A stretch of 5,567 nucleotides of DNA, from contig CALUJT010000149.1 of the NCBI GenBank assembly GCA_944321005.1, positions 1 to 5,567 of the forward strand, written 5' to 3'. The stretch is from an uncultured Atopobiaceae bacterium (GTDB taxonomy: Bacteria; Actinomycetota; Coriobacteriia; Coriobacteriales; Atopobiaceae). This document shows, piece after piece, positions 1 through 5,567 of this stretch. Every line of letters starts with the position of its first letter. Within the stretch, counting starts at the first letter, position 1. A program made the position numbers and the translations under genes. The notes under the pieces were generated by a model. That model saw only the letters and a list, made by a program, of their open reading frames with translations. It was not told the DNA's origin and did no database searches.

Positions 1-518
1 TGGATCGTGAAGACGGTCTTCACGTTGGCGCACTGCGGGACCTGCTGGTAGAACTCGCGCAGGAACACGCAGCACAGCGCCGTCTGCCAGTCGTTGCAGT
101 GCAGGACGTCGCACTCGAGCTCGGGCACCTTGGCGATGGCCTCGCAGATGGCCTTGGAGAAGAACGCGAAGCGCTCGCCGTCGTCGAAGTAGCCGTAGAG
201 GCCGTCGCGCTTGAAGTAGGCCTCGTTGTCGATGAAGTAGAAGTCGAGGTCCTGCAGCGAGAGCTTCTCGATGCCGCAGTACTCGTTGCGCCAGGCGAGC
301 GGGACGTAGAAGTCCGCGACGTGCTTCATCTGGTCCTTGTACTCCTGCGGGATGCTGTCGTACTTGGGCAGGATGACGTTGACGCGCGCACCGGCGTGCT
401 TGAGGGCGCGGGGAAGGGAGCCGGCGACGTCCCCGAGGCCGCCCGTCTTGGCAAACGGGACGGCCTCAGAGGACGCGAAGAGCACCCTCAACTTCCTGCG
501 CTTGGCATTGGTTGGCAT
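1..518 (-). CDS. glgA: Glycogen synthase (ADP-glucose type), N-terminal part, cut by the window edge
   Basis: GlgA transfers glucose from ADP-glucose to the non-reducing end of an alpha-1,4-glucan in the cytoplasm. The first 172 codons are visible; the family is usually about 480 residues, so the C-terminal half lies outside the window. The start is ATG at 516-518, with a GAGGAG Shine-Dalgarno 7 nt upstream. Residues 11-18 (RVLFASSE) form the first strand of the GT5 N-terminal Rossmann domain. Residues 24-31 (KTGGLGDV) are the ADP-glucose-binding loop with its conserved Lys24. Residues 140-148 (HCNDWQTAL) match the conserved H-x-x-D-W-x-T segment, and TVFTI at 168-172 leads into the usual TIHN strand just as the sequence ends. 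It begins 18 nt after the glgD stop and is the last gene seen in the operon. The visible part is rich in Cys (seven in 172). The assignment is secure; only integrity beyond the edge is unknown. Confidence 0.95.
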   Translation of the reverse strand, partial: MPTNAKRRKLRVLFASSEAVPFAKTGGLGDVAGSLPRALKHAGARVNVILPKYDSIPQEYKDQMKHVADFYVPLAWRNEYCGIEKLSLQDLDFYFIDNEAYFKRDGLYGYFDDGERFAFFSKAICEAIAKVPELECDVLHCNDWQTALCCVFLREFYQQVPQCANVKTVFTI

Positions 519-525
519 GGGTGTT

Positions 526-531
526 CTCCTC
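526..531 (-). promoter_or_regulatory. Ribosome binding site of glgA
   Basis: On the minus strand this reads GAGGAG, lying 7 nt before the ATG at 516-518, within the 18-nt glgD-glgA gap. It supports that Met as the GlgA start, eight residues before the conserved N-terminal strand. Confidence 0.8.
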
Positions 532-536
532 GCTGA

Positions 537-1628
537 CTAATGGGCCTTTTCCTTGATCAGGACGTCCTCGGGGGTGCCCCTGAGCTCGGTCCCGGCAGGA
601 ACGACGTTGCCGCGGTCCACGATGGCGTTCTCCACGCGCGCGCCGCTCTTGACGACGCAGCCCTGCATGACGATGGAGTTGCGGACCGTGGCACCGGCCT
701 CGATGATGACGTTGCGGCCCAGGATGGAGTCGCTCACGCTGCCGTAGATGCGGTCGCCCGAGGACGCCGCGGAGTTGCAGACGTGGCTGCCGATCTCGAA
801 CTTCGCGGGGGGCGTGTCGTGGGCCTTGGTGAGGATCGGGCGGTCGCTCGGGAAGAGCTCGGCCGCGACCTTGGGATCGAGCACGTCCATGTTGGCGCGG
901 AAGTAGGCGCGCTTGTTGAAGATGGGGGCGACGTAGCCGTCGAAGTCGTAGGTGCGCACGTTGACGCGGCCGAAGTCGCCGGCCATCGCCTCGAAGAGGT
1001 CGAGGTAGTCGGTCGCCGCGTACCAGTCGAACATGTCGAGCAGCAGCTGGCGGTTGATGACGAAGCAGTCGAGGAACATCGTCTCGCCGAAGGTGGTGCC
1101 GTGGTGGACGCCGCAGACGCGACCGTCCTCGACGTCAAACGCCGTCACGTCCGCGTCCTTCTCGGAGGCCGTCTTGGTGAGGACGGTGACATCGGCGCCG
1201 GAGGCCTTGTGGGCCTCGTAGACCTTGTCGAGGTCGACGTTGTACACGAAGTTTGCCGTCGAGAAGAACACCGCGTCGGAGGTGCTGCGGGTGAAGTAGA
1301 CCTTGTTGTGCACGAGGTCGCGCAGCAGGAAGCGGGCGCCGGTGCGGGAGGTGCCGAAGGCGGAGCCGGGCAGGATGAACAGGCCGCCGTTCTTGCGGTC
1401 GAGACCCCACTCCTTGCCGGAGCCCACGTGGTCGATGATGGAGCGGTAGTTGTACGGCATGACGATGCCCATGGTGCGGATGCCGCAGTTCACGAAGTTG
1501 GACATCGCAAAGTCAACCAGGCGGAAGCGGCCGAAGTACGGCAGCGACGCCATCGGGCGGCTCTCGTTGAGAGGGCTCGACTCCTTGGCGGAGTAGTTGC
1601 AGGTAACAAGGCCGATGACCTTTTCCAT
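537..1628 (-). CDS. glgD: GlgD, non-catalytic (regulatory) subunit of ADP-glucose pyrophosphorylase
   Basis: GlgD is a GlgC paralogue that, in Firmicutes, associates with GlgC in a mixed oligomer and modulates its activity while contributing little or no catalysis itself. The 363 residues match the usual length of about 370. An N-terminal nucleotidyltransferase fold (about 1-250) is followed by a left-handed beta-helix of hexapeptide repeats (about 279-355). Family features include RPMASLPYFGRFRLVDF at 24-40 and HVGSGKEWGLD at 67-77. The catalytic elements of GlgC are degenerate. The Gly-rich nucleotide loop is replaced by TCNYSAKESSPL (9-20). The GDQLYRMDY segment becomes TANFVYNVD (124-132), losing the metal-binding Asp. 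No EKP substrate-binding Lys is present. The FWRDVGT Asp is replaced around GYVAPI (231-236). It starts 2 nt after the glgC stop, with its Shine-Dalgarno inside glgC, consistent with coupled translation of the two subunits. The assignment is confident; heteromer formation is inferred from the family. Confidence 0.95.
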   Translation of the reverse strand: MEKVIGLVTCNYSAKESSPLNESRPMASLPYFGRFRLVDFAMSNFVNCGIRTMGIVMPYNYRSIIDHVGSGKEWGLDRKNGGLFILPGSAFGTSRTGARFLLRDLVHNKVYFTRSTSDAVFFSTANFVYNVDLDKVYEAHKASGADVTVLTKTASEKDADVTAFDVEDGRVCGVHHGTTFGETMFLDCFVINRQLLLDMFDWYAATDYLDLFEAMAGDFGRVNVRTYDFDGYVAPIFNKRAYFRANMDVLDPKVAAELFPSDRPILTKAHDTPPAKFEIGSHVCNSAASSGDRIYGSVSDSILGRNVIIEAGATVRNSIVMQGCVVKSGARVENAIVDRGNVVPAGTELRGTPEDVLIKEKAH

Positions 1629-1630
1629 GG

Positions 1631-2779
1631 TTAGTTCTCCCCCTTCCCGACAACCACGTCGTTGCCGATGACGGCGGTGTCCTTCGTGGTGTCGACGCTG
1701 CCGACGCTGACGTTCTCCTCAACCACGGAGTTCTCGCCGAGGATGGCGCGAACCACGCGGGCGCCGTCCTTGACCTTGGCGCCGGGCAGCAGCACGGAGT
1801 CCACGACGGTGGCGCGCTCGCCCACGTAGGCGTCGGTCGAGAGGATCGAGTGCTTGACGCTTCCCAGGACCTGGCAGCCGTTGGCGACGAGGCAGTCGTC
1901 GATGTTGCCGTCCTTGCCCACGAACGCCGGCGGGCGCGTGGAGGAGTTGCTCATGATGGGGAACGTGGTGCTGAAGATGTCGAAGTCCGGGTTGGGGCCG
2001 AGGAGGTCCATGCTCGTCTCGTGATAGCTGGAGATGGTGCCGACGTCACGCCAGAAGCCCTCGAACTTGTAGGTGAACAGGCGCTTGCCGTCGCCCAGGA
2101 GCTTGGGGATGATGTCTCCGCCAAAGTCGTGGCTGGAGTTCTTGTCGTTGGCGTCCTCCTTCAGCGTCTCGACGAGAAGGTCGGCGTTGAAGATGTAGAT
2201 GCCCATGGAGGCGAGGTTGGAGTCGGGCTGCTTGGGCTTCTCGGTGAACTTGGTGATGCGGCCGTCGTCCTCGGCGGTCAGGATGCCGAAGCGGGAGGCC
2301 TCCTCCCAGGGCACCGGCATGACGGCGATGGTGAGGTCGGCGTTGTTCCGCTTGTGGTTGGCGAGCATGTCGTCATAGTCCATGCGGTAGAGCTGGTCGC
2401 CCGAGAGGATGAGGACGTACTCGGGGTCGTTCTGCTCGATGTAGCCCAGGTTCTGGGTGACGGCGTCGGCCGTGCCCTCGTACCAGGCACCGCCCGTCTG
2501 GGTGGCGTACGGCGGCAGGATGGAGACGCCGCCGTTGCGGTCGTCGAGGTTCCACGCGGAGCCCGTTCCGATGTAGCTGTGCAGCAGGTACGGACGGTAC
2601 TGCGTCAGGACGCCCACCGTGGTGATCCCCGAGTTCGCGCAGTTGGAGAGCGCGAAGTCGATGATGCGGAACTTGCCGCCGAACGAGACCGCAGGCTTTG
2701 CCACATTGCTCGTCAGCGCACCGAGCCTGCTGCCCTGACCTCCCGCCAGGAGCATTGCGATGCACTCTTTCTTGCTCAT
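1631..2779 (-). CDS. glgC: Glucose-1-phosphate adenylyltransferase (ADP-glucose pyrophosphorylase), catalytic subunit GlgC
   Basis: GlgC makes ADP-glucose and pyrophosphate from ATP and glucose-1-phosphate, the committed step of bacterial glycogen synthesis. All catalytic landmarks are present in 382 residues: nucleotide loop [13 protein letters not shown] (11-23); [15 protein letters not shown] (28-42); WYEGTADA (99-106); GDQLYRMDY (127-135) with Asp128, equivalent to E. coli catalytic Asp142; EKP (180-182) with Lys181, equivalent to glucose-1-phosphate-binding Lys195; SMGIYIF (191-197); and FWRDVGT (242-248) with the second metal-site Asp245. A left-handed beta-helix domain follows from about 280. 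The protein lacks the long N-terminal extension of enteric enzymes (about 430 residues) and carries Asn25-Val26 where E. coli has Lys39-Arg40, part of the fructose-1,6-bisphosphate activator site. This matches the Firmicutes type, which works with GlgD. The start is ATG at 2777-2779 with AAAGGAG 7 nt upstream. It follows glgP by 56 nt. Confidence 0.97.
   Translation of the reverse strand: MSKKECIAMLLAGGQGSRLGALTSNVAKPAVSFGGKFRIIDFALSNCANSGITTVGVLTQYRPYLLHSYIGTGSAWNLDDRNGGVSILPPYATQTGGAWYEGTADAVTQNLGYIEQNDPEYVLILSGDQLYRMDYDDMLANHKRNNADLTIAVMPVPWEEASRFGILTAEDDGRITKFTEKPKQPDSNLASMGIYIFNADLLVETLKEDANDKNSSHDFGGDIIPKLLGDGKRLFTYKFEGFWRDVGTISSYHETSMDLLGPNPDFDIFSTTFPIMSNSSTRPPAFVGKDGNIDDCLVANGCQVLGSVKHSILSTDAYVGERATVVDSVLLPGAKVKDGARVVRAILGENSVVEENVSVGSVDTTKDTAVIGNDVVVGKGEN
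1637..1645 (-). promoter_or_regulatory. Ribosome binding site of glgD, inside the 3' end of glgC
   Basis: The minus strand reads AAGGGGGAG, ending 8 nt before the glgD ATG (1626-1628). It lies within the last codons of glgC, whose TAA stop is at 1631-1633. Ribosomes finishing glgC are therefore next to the glgD start, an arrangement typical of translational coupling. Confidence 0.75.
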
Positions 2780-2786
2780 ACCCCCA

Positions 2787-2793
2787 CTCCTTT
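2787..2793 (-). promoter_or_regulatory. Ribosome binding site of glgC
   Basis: The minus strand reads AAAGGAG, 7 nt before the ATG at 2777-2779. It sits 12 nt downstream, in the transcript, of the intercistronic hairpin at 2805-2828 and is not part of its stem, so it should stay accessible. Confidence 0.85.
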
Positions 2794-2804
2794 CGACAAC
2801 CCAT

Positions 2805-2828
2805 CACAGGGAGCGAAAGCCCCCCGTA
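2805..2828 (-). other. Intercistronic RNA hairpin between glgP and glgC
   Basis: In the minus-strand transcript, ACGGGGGGC (2819-2827) can pair with GCUCCCUGU (2806-2814) around a UUUC loop (2815-2818). This gives a 9-bp stem with two internal G-U wobbles, extendable by a terminal U-G pair to 2805 and 2828. On the plus strand both wobbles become A-C mismatches, so the structure favours the operon transcript. No U-tract follows (next bases GAUGGGUUGUCG), so it is not a standard intrinsic terminator. It may stabilise or delimit the glgP message relative to glgC, or do nothing; pairing was found by eye and no energy was calculated. Confidence 0.45.
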
Positions 2829-2835
2829 CGTACAC

Positions 2836-5268
2836 CTAAATGTGCCAGATGTCAGCCATGTACTCGCGGATAGTTCGGTCAGAAGAGAAGTATCCGGCCT
2901 TGGCGGTATTGTGGAGCGCCGCCTTGTTCCACGCGTGACGGTCGCCGTAGGCGCCGGTGAGCTCGTCCCACGCCTGGACGTAGGCGTGGAAGTCGCGGAG
3001 AACCAGGTCGGGGTCGTTGTCCGCCATGAGGTAGTCGCGGATGCTCTCGAAGTTGCCCGAGAGGCGGGCGAGGCTGCCGTCGGTGAGCATGTCGACGACG
3101 CGGCCGAGGTGGTCGCGGTCGGCGTTGTACTGGTCCCACGCGTAGTAGCGGCCGCTCGCGCGCAGGGCCTCGACCTCGTCGGCGTGCAGGCCGAAGATCT
3201 TGATGTTCTCGGGGCCCACGAGCTCGGAGATCTCGACGTTGGAGCCGTCAAGGGTGCCCAGGGTGATGGCGGCGTTCATCATGAGCTTCATGTTGGACGT
3301 GCCGGAGGCCTCGGCGCCCGCCACGCTGATCTGCTCGGAGATCTCGGCGGCGGAGTAGATGAGCTGCGCGTTGGAGACCGCGAAGTTGGGCACGAAGGCC
3401 ACCTTGATCTTGTCGTTCACGCGCTCGTCGTTGTTGATGACGTCGGCGACCGAGTTGATGAGGCGGATGACCTCCTTGGCGAAGGTGTAGCTCTGGGCGG
3501 CCTTGCCGGAGAAGATGAAGGAGGTCGGGCGCGGGCTGTAGCTCGAGTCGGAGAGCATGCGGTTGTAGATGTCGAGCACCTTGAAGACGTTCAGCAGCTG
3601 GCGCTTGTACGCGTGGAAGCGCTTGACCTGGACGTCGAACACGGTGTTGGTGTCGAGCACCACGCCGGAGGTCTCCTTGACGTAGGCCGCCAGGCGCTCC
3701 TTGTCGGCCTTCTTGGCCGCCTCCATGCCGTCGAGGAACGAGGCGTCGTCCTCGAAGGGCACGAGCTTCTCGAGCTCCATCGCGTCATCGAGCCAGCCGT
3801 CGCCGATGGCGTTGGTGATGAGCTTGGAGTAGGAGGGGTTGGCCTCGCAGAGGAAGCGGCGCGGCGAGACGCCGTTGGTCTTGTTGTTGAAGCGCTGCGG
3901 GACCATCTCGTAGAACTCGTGGAAGACGGTGTCCTTGAGGATCTGCGTGTGCAGCGCGGAGACGCCGTTGATCGAGTGGCTGAAGATGATGGAGAGGTTG
4001 GCCATTCGCACCTGGCCGTCCCAGAGGATGGCGGTGTTGCGCAGGACGTCCGTCCAGTTGCCGTCGTTGGGCGAGAGCTTCACGGAGAGGCTGTCGCGGT
4101 AGCGGCGGTCGACCTCCTCGATGAACATGTAGAGGCGCGGAAGGAGCGTGCGGAACGTGTTGATGGGCCACTTCTCCAGGGCCTCGGGCATGACCGTGTG
4201 GTTGGTGAAGGAGATGGTCTCGAGGCAGACCTGGTATGCGGCGCTGAAGTCCATGCCCTTCTCGTCAACGAGCAGGCGCATGAGCTCGGGGCCGCACATG
4301 GCGGGGTGCGTGTCGTTGGTGTGGATGGACACGTGCTTGCCGAGGTTCTCCCAGTCGGGGCCGAACTCTCGCTCGTAGGTGCGCAGGATGGTCTGCAGGC
4401 CGGCGGAGACGAAGAGGTACTCCTGCTTGAGGCGGAGCATCCGGCCGTGCTCGCCGGCGTCGTTGGGATAGAGGATCGTGGAGATGGCCTCGACGTCGGA
4501 GCGGAACTTGTTGGCGCGGGCGTAGTCGCCGGCGTTGAACGCGTCAAGGTCGAAGTCCTCGACGTAGGGCTCGGCCGACCACAGGCGCAGCTTGTTCACG
4601 ACCTTGCCGCCGTAGCCAACGATGGGCACGTCGTAGGGCACGGCGCGGACGATCTCGCCGCCCTCCTGCGTGAACCAGAAGCGGCCGTTCTCCTCGTGGC
4701 GGACGACCTGCCCGCCAAAGCGCACGAGCACGGCGCTGCCGTCCTTGCGGGTCTCCCACGGGAAGCCGTTGGCAAGCCAGTTGTCCGTGCGCTCGACCTG
4801 GCGGCCGCCCTCGATGTACTGGCGGAAGAGGCCGTAGCGATAGCGCATGCCGTTGCCGTAGCCTGCGATGCCCTCGTGGGCCATGGAGTCCAGGAAGCAG
4901 GCGGCGAGGCGGCCGAGGCCGCCGTTGCCGAGGCCTGGGTCGACCTCCTGGCGGCAGATGTCCTCAAGGCTCGCGCCCATGGACTCGATGCCGTCGGCCA
5001 CGAGGTCACGGATGCCGAAGTTGATCAGGTAGTTGTCGAGAAGGGGGCCGAGAAGGAACTCGAGGGAGAAGTAGTAGACCTTCTTGTCCTCCTTGCCGTG
5101 GGACTCGGGGAAGATCGCACGGCCCTTGTTGGCGATGAGCTGGGCAAGGGCGAAGTAGCGCTCCTGCTCGGGCAGCTCCTCGAAGGGGGTGCCGTAGCGC
5201 GAGACGCACTCCTCGCGGTACTGCTCGACGAAGTCCTCGGTGCTCTCGAAAATCTTGGTGGTAGACAA
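2836..5268 (-). CDS. glgP: Glycogen/maltodextrin phosphorylase
   Basis: A PLP-dependent GT35 alpha-glucan phosphorylase that cleaves terminal alpha-1,4-linked glucose with phosphate to give glucose-1-phosphate. The 810 residues are full length for a bacterial member. Landmarks: YYFSLEFLLG (65-74); the Gly-rich substrate/phosphate loop LGNGGLGRLAACFLDS (113-128); NDTHPAM (318-324); FTNHTVMPEALEKWP (354-368); NKTNGVSPRRF (462-472); VQVKRFHAYKRQLLN (546-560); and the PLP signature EASGTSNMK (653-661), with Lys661 as the Schiff-base lysine, followed by TLDGSNVEI (672-680). The C-terminus ends in DIWHI, as in other bacterial phosphorylases. There is no N-terminal extension like the phosphorylated segment of the muscle enzyme. 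The start is TTG (5266-5268), chosen because AAGGAG lies 5 nt upstream; the next in-frame Met is residue 97, inside the conserved domain. It stands 41 nt after the upstream partial gene and 56 nt before glgC. Natural substrate (glycogen or shorter maltodextrins) cannot be told from sequence. Confidence 0.96.
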   Translation of the reverse strand: MSTTKIFESTEDFVEQYREECVSRYGTPFEELPEQERYFALAQLIANKGRAIFPESHGKEDKKVYYFSLEFLLGPLLDNYLINFGIRDLVADGIESMGASLEDICRQEVDPGLGNGGLGRLAACFLDSMAHEGIAGYGNGMRYRYGLFRQYIEGGRQVERTDNWLANGFPWETRKDGSAVLVRFGGQVVRHEENGRFWFTQEGGEIVRAVPYDVPIVGYGGKVVNKLRLWSAEPYVEDFDLDAFNAGDYARANKFRSDVEAISTILYPNDAGEHGRMLRLKQEYLFVSAGLQTILRTYEREFGPDWENLGKHVSIHTNDTHPAMCGPELMRLLVDEKGMDFSAAYQVCLETISFTNHTVMPEALEKWPINTFRTLLPRLYMFIEEVDRRYRDSLSVKLSPNDGNWTDVLRNTAILWDGQVRMANLSIIFSHSINGVSALHTQILKDTVFHEFYEMVPQRFNNKTNGVSPRRFLCEANPSYSKLITNAIGDGWLDDAMELEKLVPFEDDASFLDGMEAAKKADKERLAAYVKETSGVVLDTNTVFDVQVKRFHAYKRQLLNVFKVLDIYNRMLSDSSYSPRPTSFIFSGKAAQSYTFAKEVIRLINSVADVINNDERVNDKIKVAFVPNFAVSNAQLIYSAAEISEQISVAGAEASGTSNMKLMMNAAITLGTLDGSNVEISELVGPENIKIFGLHADEVEALRASGRYYAWDQYNADRDHLGRVVDMLTDGSLARLSGNFESIRDYLMADNDPDLVLRDFHAYVQAWDELTGAYGDRHAWNKAALHNTAKAGYFSSDRTIREYMADIWHI

Positions 5269-5273
5269 ACTAA

Positions 5274-5279
5274 CTCCTT
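5274..5279 (-). promoter_or_regulatory. Ribosome binding site fixing the TTG start of glgP
   Basis: The minus strand reads AAGGAG followed by a 5-nt spacer and TTG (5266-5268). No ATG or GTG lies close by in frame, and the TTG start gives an N-terminus of normal length for the family. The strong Shine-Dalgarno may offset the weak start codon. Confidence 0.85.
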
Positions 5280-5309
5280 GCTTCGGGGGGTACTTACACG
5301 AGAGGGCGG

Positions 5310-5567
5310 CTACTTGCTCGCCGCCTTCTTCGTTGACGTGGTTTTGGCCTTGGCGACAGGCTTGACCTCGGCCTTCTTTGTCGCGGTCTTGGTCGCGGCG
5401 GTCTTGGTGGCCGTCTTCTTGGCGGCGGCCTTGGCGGTGGTCTTCTTGGCGGTCGCGGACCTGGAGGCCGTCGAGGCCTTCCTGGTGGTGGTCTTCGTCG
5501 CGCCCTCGGCGGCGGGCTTCTTCTTGGCCGGGCGGCGCAGCGTGCCGGTCTTCTTGAGGATCATGCC
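5310..5567 (-). CDS. 3' end of an upstream gene encoding a Lys/Ala/Thr-rich tail; possibly GlgB C-terminus or a histone H1-like protein
   Basis: The frame is open to the window edge and ends at TAG (5310-5312). A Met codon lies at 5562-5564, but a Gly codon precedes it and the window stops there, so it may be internal and no ribosome binding site can be judged. Counting from this Met, 84 residues include 22 Lys, 21 Ala and 19 Thr, with a few Arg and only two Glu: strongly basic, low complexity, probably disordered. The opening MILKKTGTLRR is not low complexity and could be the last beta-strand of a folded domain. Nearly every codon ends in G or C, which supports real coding. Two readings are possible. 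One is the C-terminus of branching enzyme GlgB with a polycationic extension, favoured by position 41 nt ahead of glgP in a glycogen operon. The other is a small AlgP/histone-H1-like DNA-binding protein. The sequence alone does not decide. Confidence 0.65.
   Translation of the reverse strand, partial: GMILKKTGTLRRPAKKKPAAEGATKTTTRKASTASRSATAKKTTAKAAAKKTATKTAATKTATKKAEVKPVAKAKTTSTKKAASK
5313..5534 (-). repeat. Low-complexity Lys/Ala/Thr coding repeat
   Basis: Residues 11-84 of the partial upstream gene consist of short degenerate units such as AKKT, ATKT and AAKK, densest at about 5373-5450. At DNA level this is an imperfect repetition of AAG, GCC and ACC codons. Such tracts are prone to length change by slippage and resemble the tails of bacterial histone H1-like proteins. 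Confidence 0.7.

Noticed and set aside
99..536. Plus-strand open frame of 145 codons opposite glgA
   Set aside because: The minus strand here encodes clear GlgA motifs (KTGGLGDV, HCNDWQTAL); the plus-strand product is low-complexity Leu/Val/Glu-rich.
540..1634. Plus-strand open frame of 364 codons exactly opposite glgD
   Set aside because: It mirrors a well-supported gene, its product is a Val/Ala/Gly/Asp/Glu-rich string with no recognisable motif, and long antisense frames are expected from the strong G/C third-position bias.
2805..2828. Intrinsic terminator after glgP
   Set aside because: A hairpin exists but the transcript continues GAUGGGUUGUCG with no U-run, so it is reported only as an RNA structure.
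2826..2833. 8-bp palindrome GTACGTAC as an operator site
   Set aside because: Too short and a single copy, partly overlapping the hairpin arm and close to the glgP stop; no promoter is visible next to it.
1850..2839. Plus-strand open frame of 329 codons opposite glgC
   Set aside because: Same antisense artefact: composition is a reflection of glgC codons and no domain or ribosome binding site supports it.
2373..3251. Minus-strand 292-codon frame spanning the glgP-glgC junction
   Set aside because: It is out of frame with both genes, rich in Ser/Thr/Arg/Pro as expected of a shifted high-GC frame, and the two real genes have full sets of family motifs.
5269..5309. Promoter in the 41-nt gap before glgP
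   Set aside because: No recognisable -35/-10 pair, and much of the gap is taken by the Shine-Dalgarno region; cotranscription with the upstream gene is simpler.
5562..5564. ATG as the true start of a small 84-residue protein
   Set aside because: The frame stays open to the edge and only 3 bases lie upstream, so there is no evidence for initiation here.

Overview
This window is most of a glycogen metabolism operon, read entirely from the minus strand. In transcription order, from high to low coordinates, it holds: the 3' end of an upstream gene encoding a Lys/Ala/Thr-rich tail (5310-5567, open at the window edge); glycogen phosphorylase glgP (2836-5268); the catalytic ADP-glucose pyrophosphorylase subunit glgC (1631-2779); its non-catalytic partner glgD (537-1628); and the first 172 codons of glycogen synthase glgA (1-518), which runs off the left edge. 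Gaps between genes are short: 41, 56, 2 and 18 nt. Each of the four recognisable glg genes has its own Shine-Dalgarno sequence 5-8 nt from the start codon. I see no intrinsic terminator and no convincing promoter, so the operon promoter is probably beyond the right edge.

The genes form one pathway. GlgC, probably in a mixed complex with GlgD, makes ADP-glucose from glucose-1-phosphate and ATP. GlgA adds the glucose to alpha-1,4-glucan chains. GlgP removes glucose from chain ends as glucose-1-phosphate. The branching enzyme GlgB is not identifiable in the window. The upstream partial gene could be its C-terminus, but the 86 visible codons are almost all low-complexity tail and cannot settle this.

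The DNA is G+C-rich, with strong G/C preference at third codon positions, yet the proteins look Firmicutes-like: a glgC/glgD pair, a short GlgC of 382 residues, and Bacillus-type residues at the site where enteric enzymes bind fructose-1,6-bisphosphate. A high-GC genome with a GlgC/GlgD system would fit the class Coriobacteriia (relatives of Olsenella, Collinsella or Atopobium) or a high-GC Firmicute. This is inference, not identification.

I found no mobile element, CRISPR array, tRNA or rRNA, and no clearly novel system. The points most worth a second look are the histone-H1-like polycationic tail at the right edge, a strand-specific RNA hairpin between glgP and glgC, and the placement of glgP ahead of glgC-glgD-glgA. 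Long plus-strand open frames opposite glgC, glgD and glgA are by-products of the codon bias.
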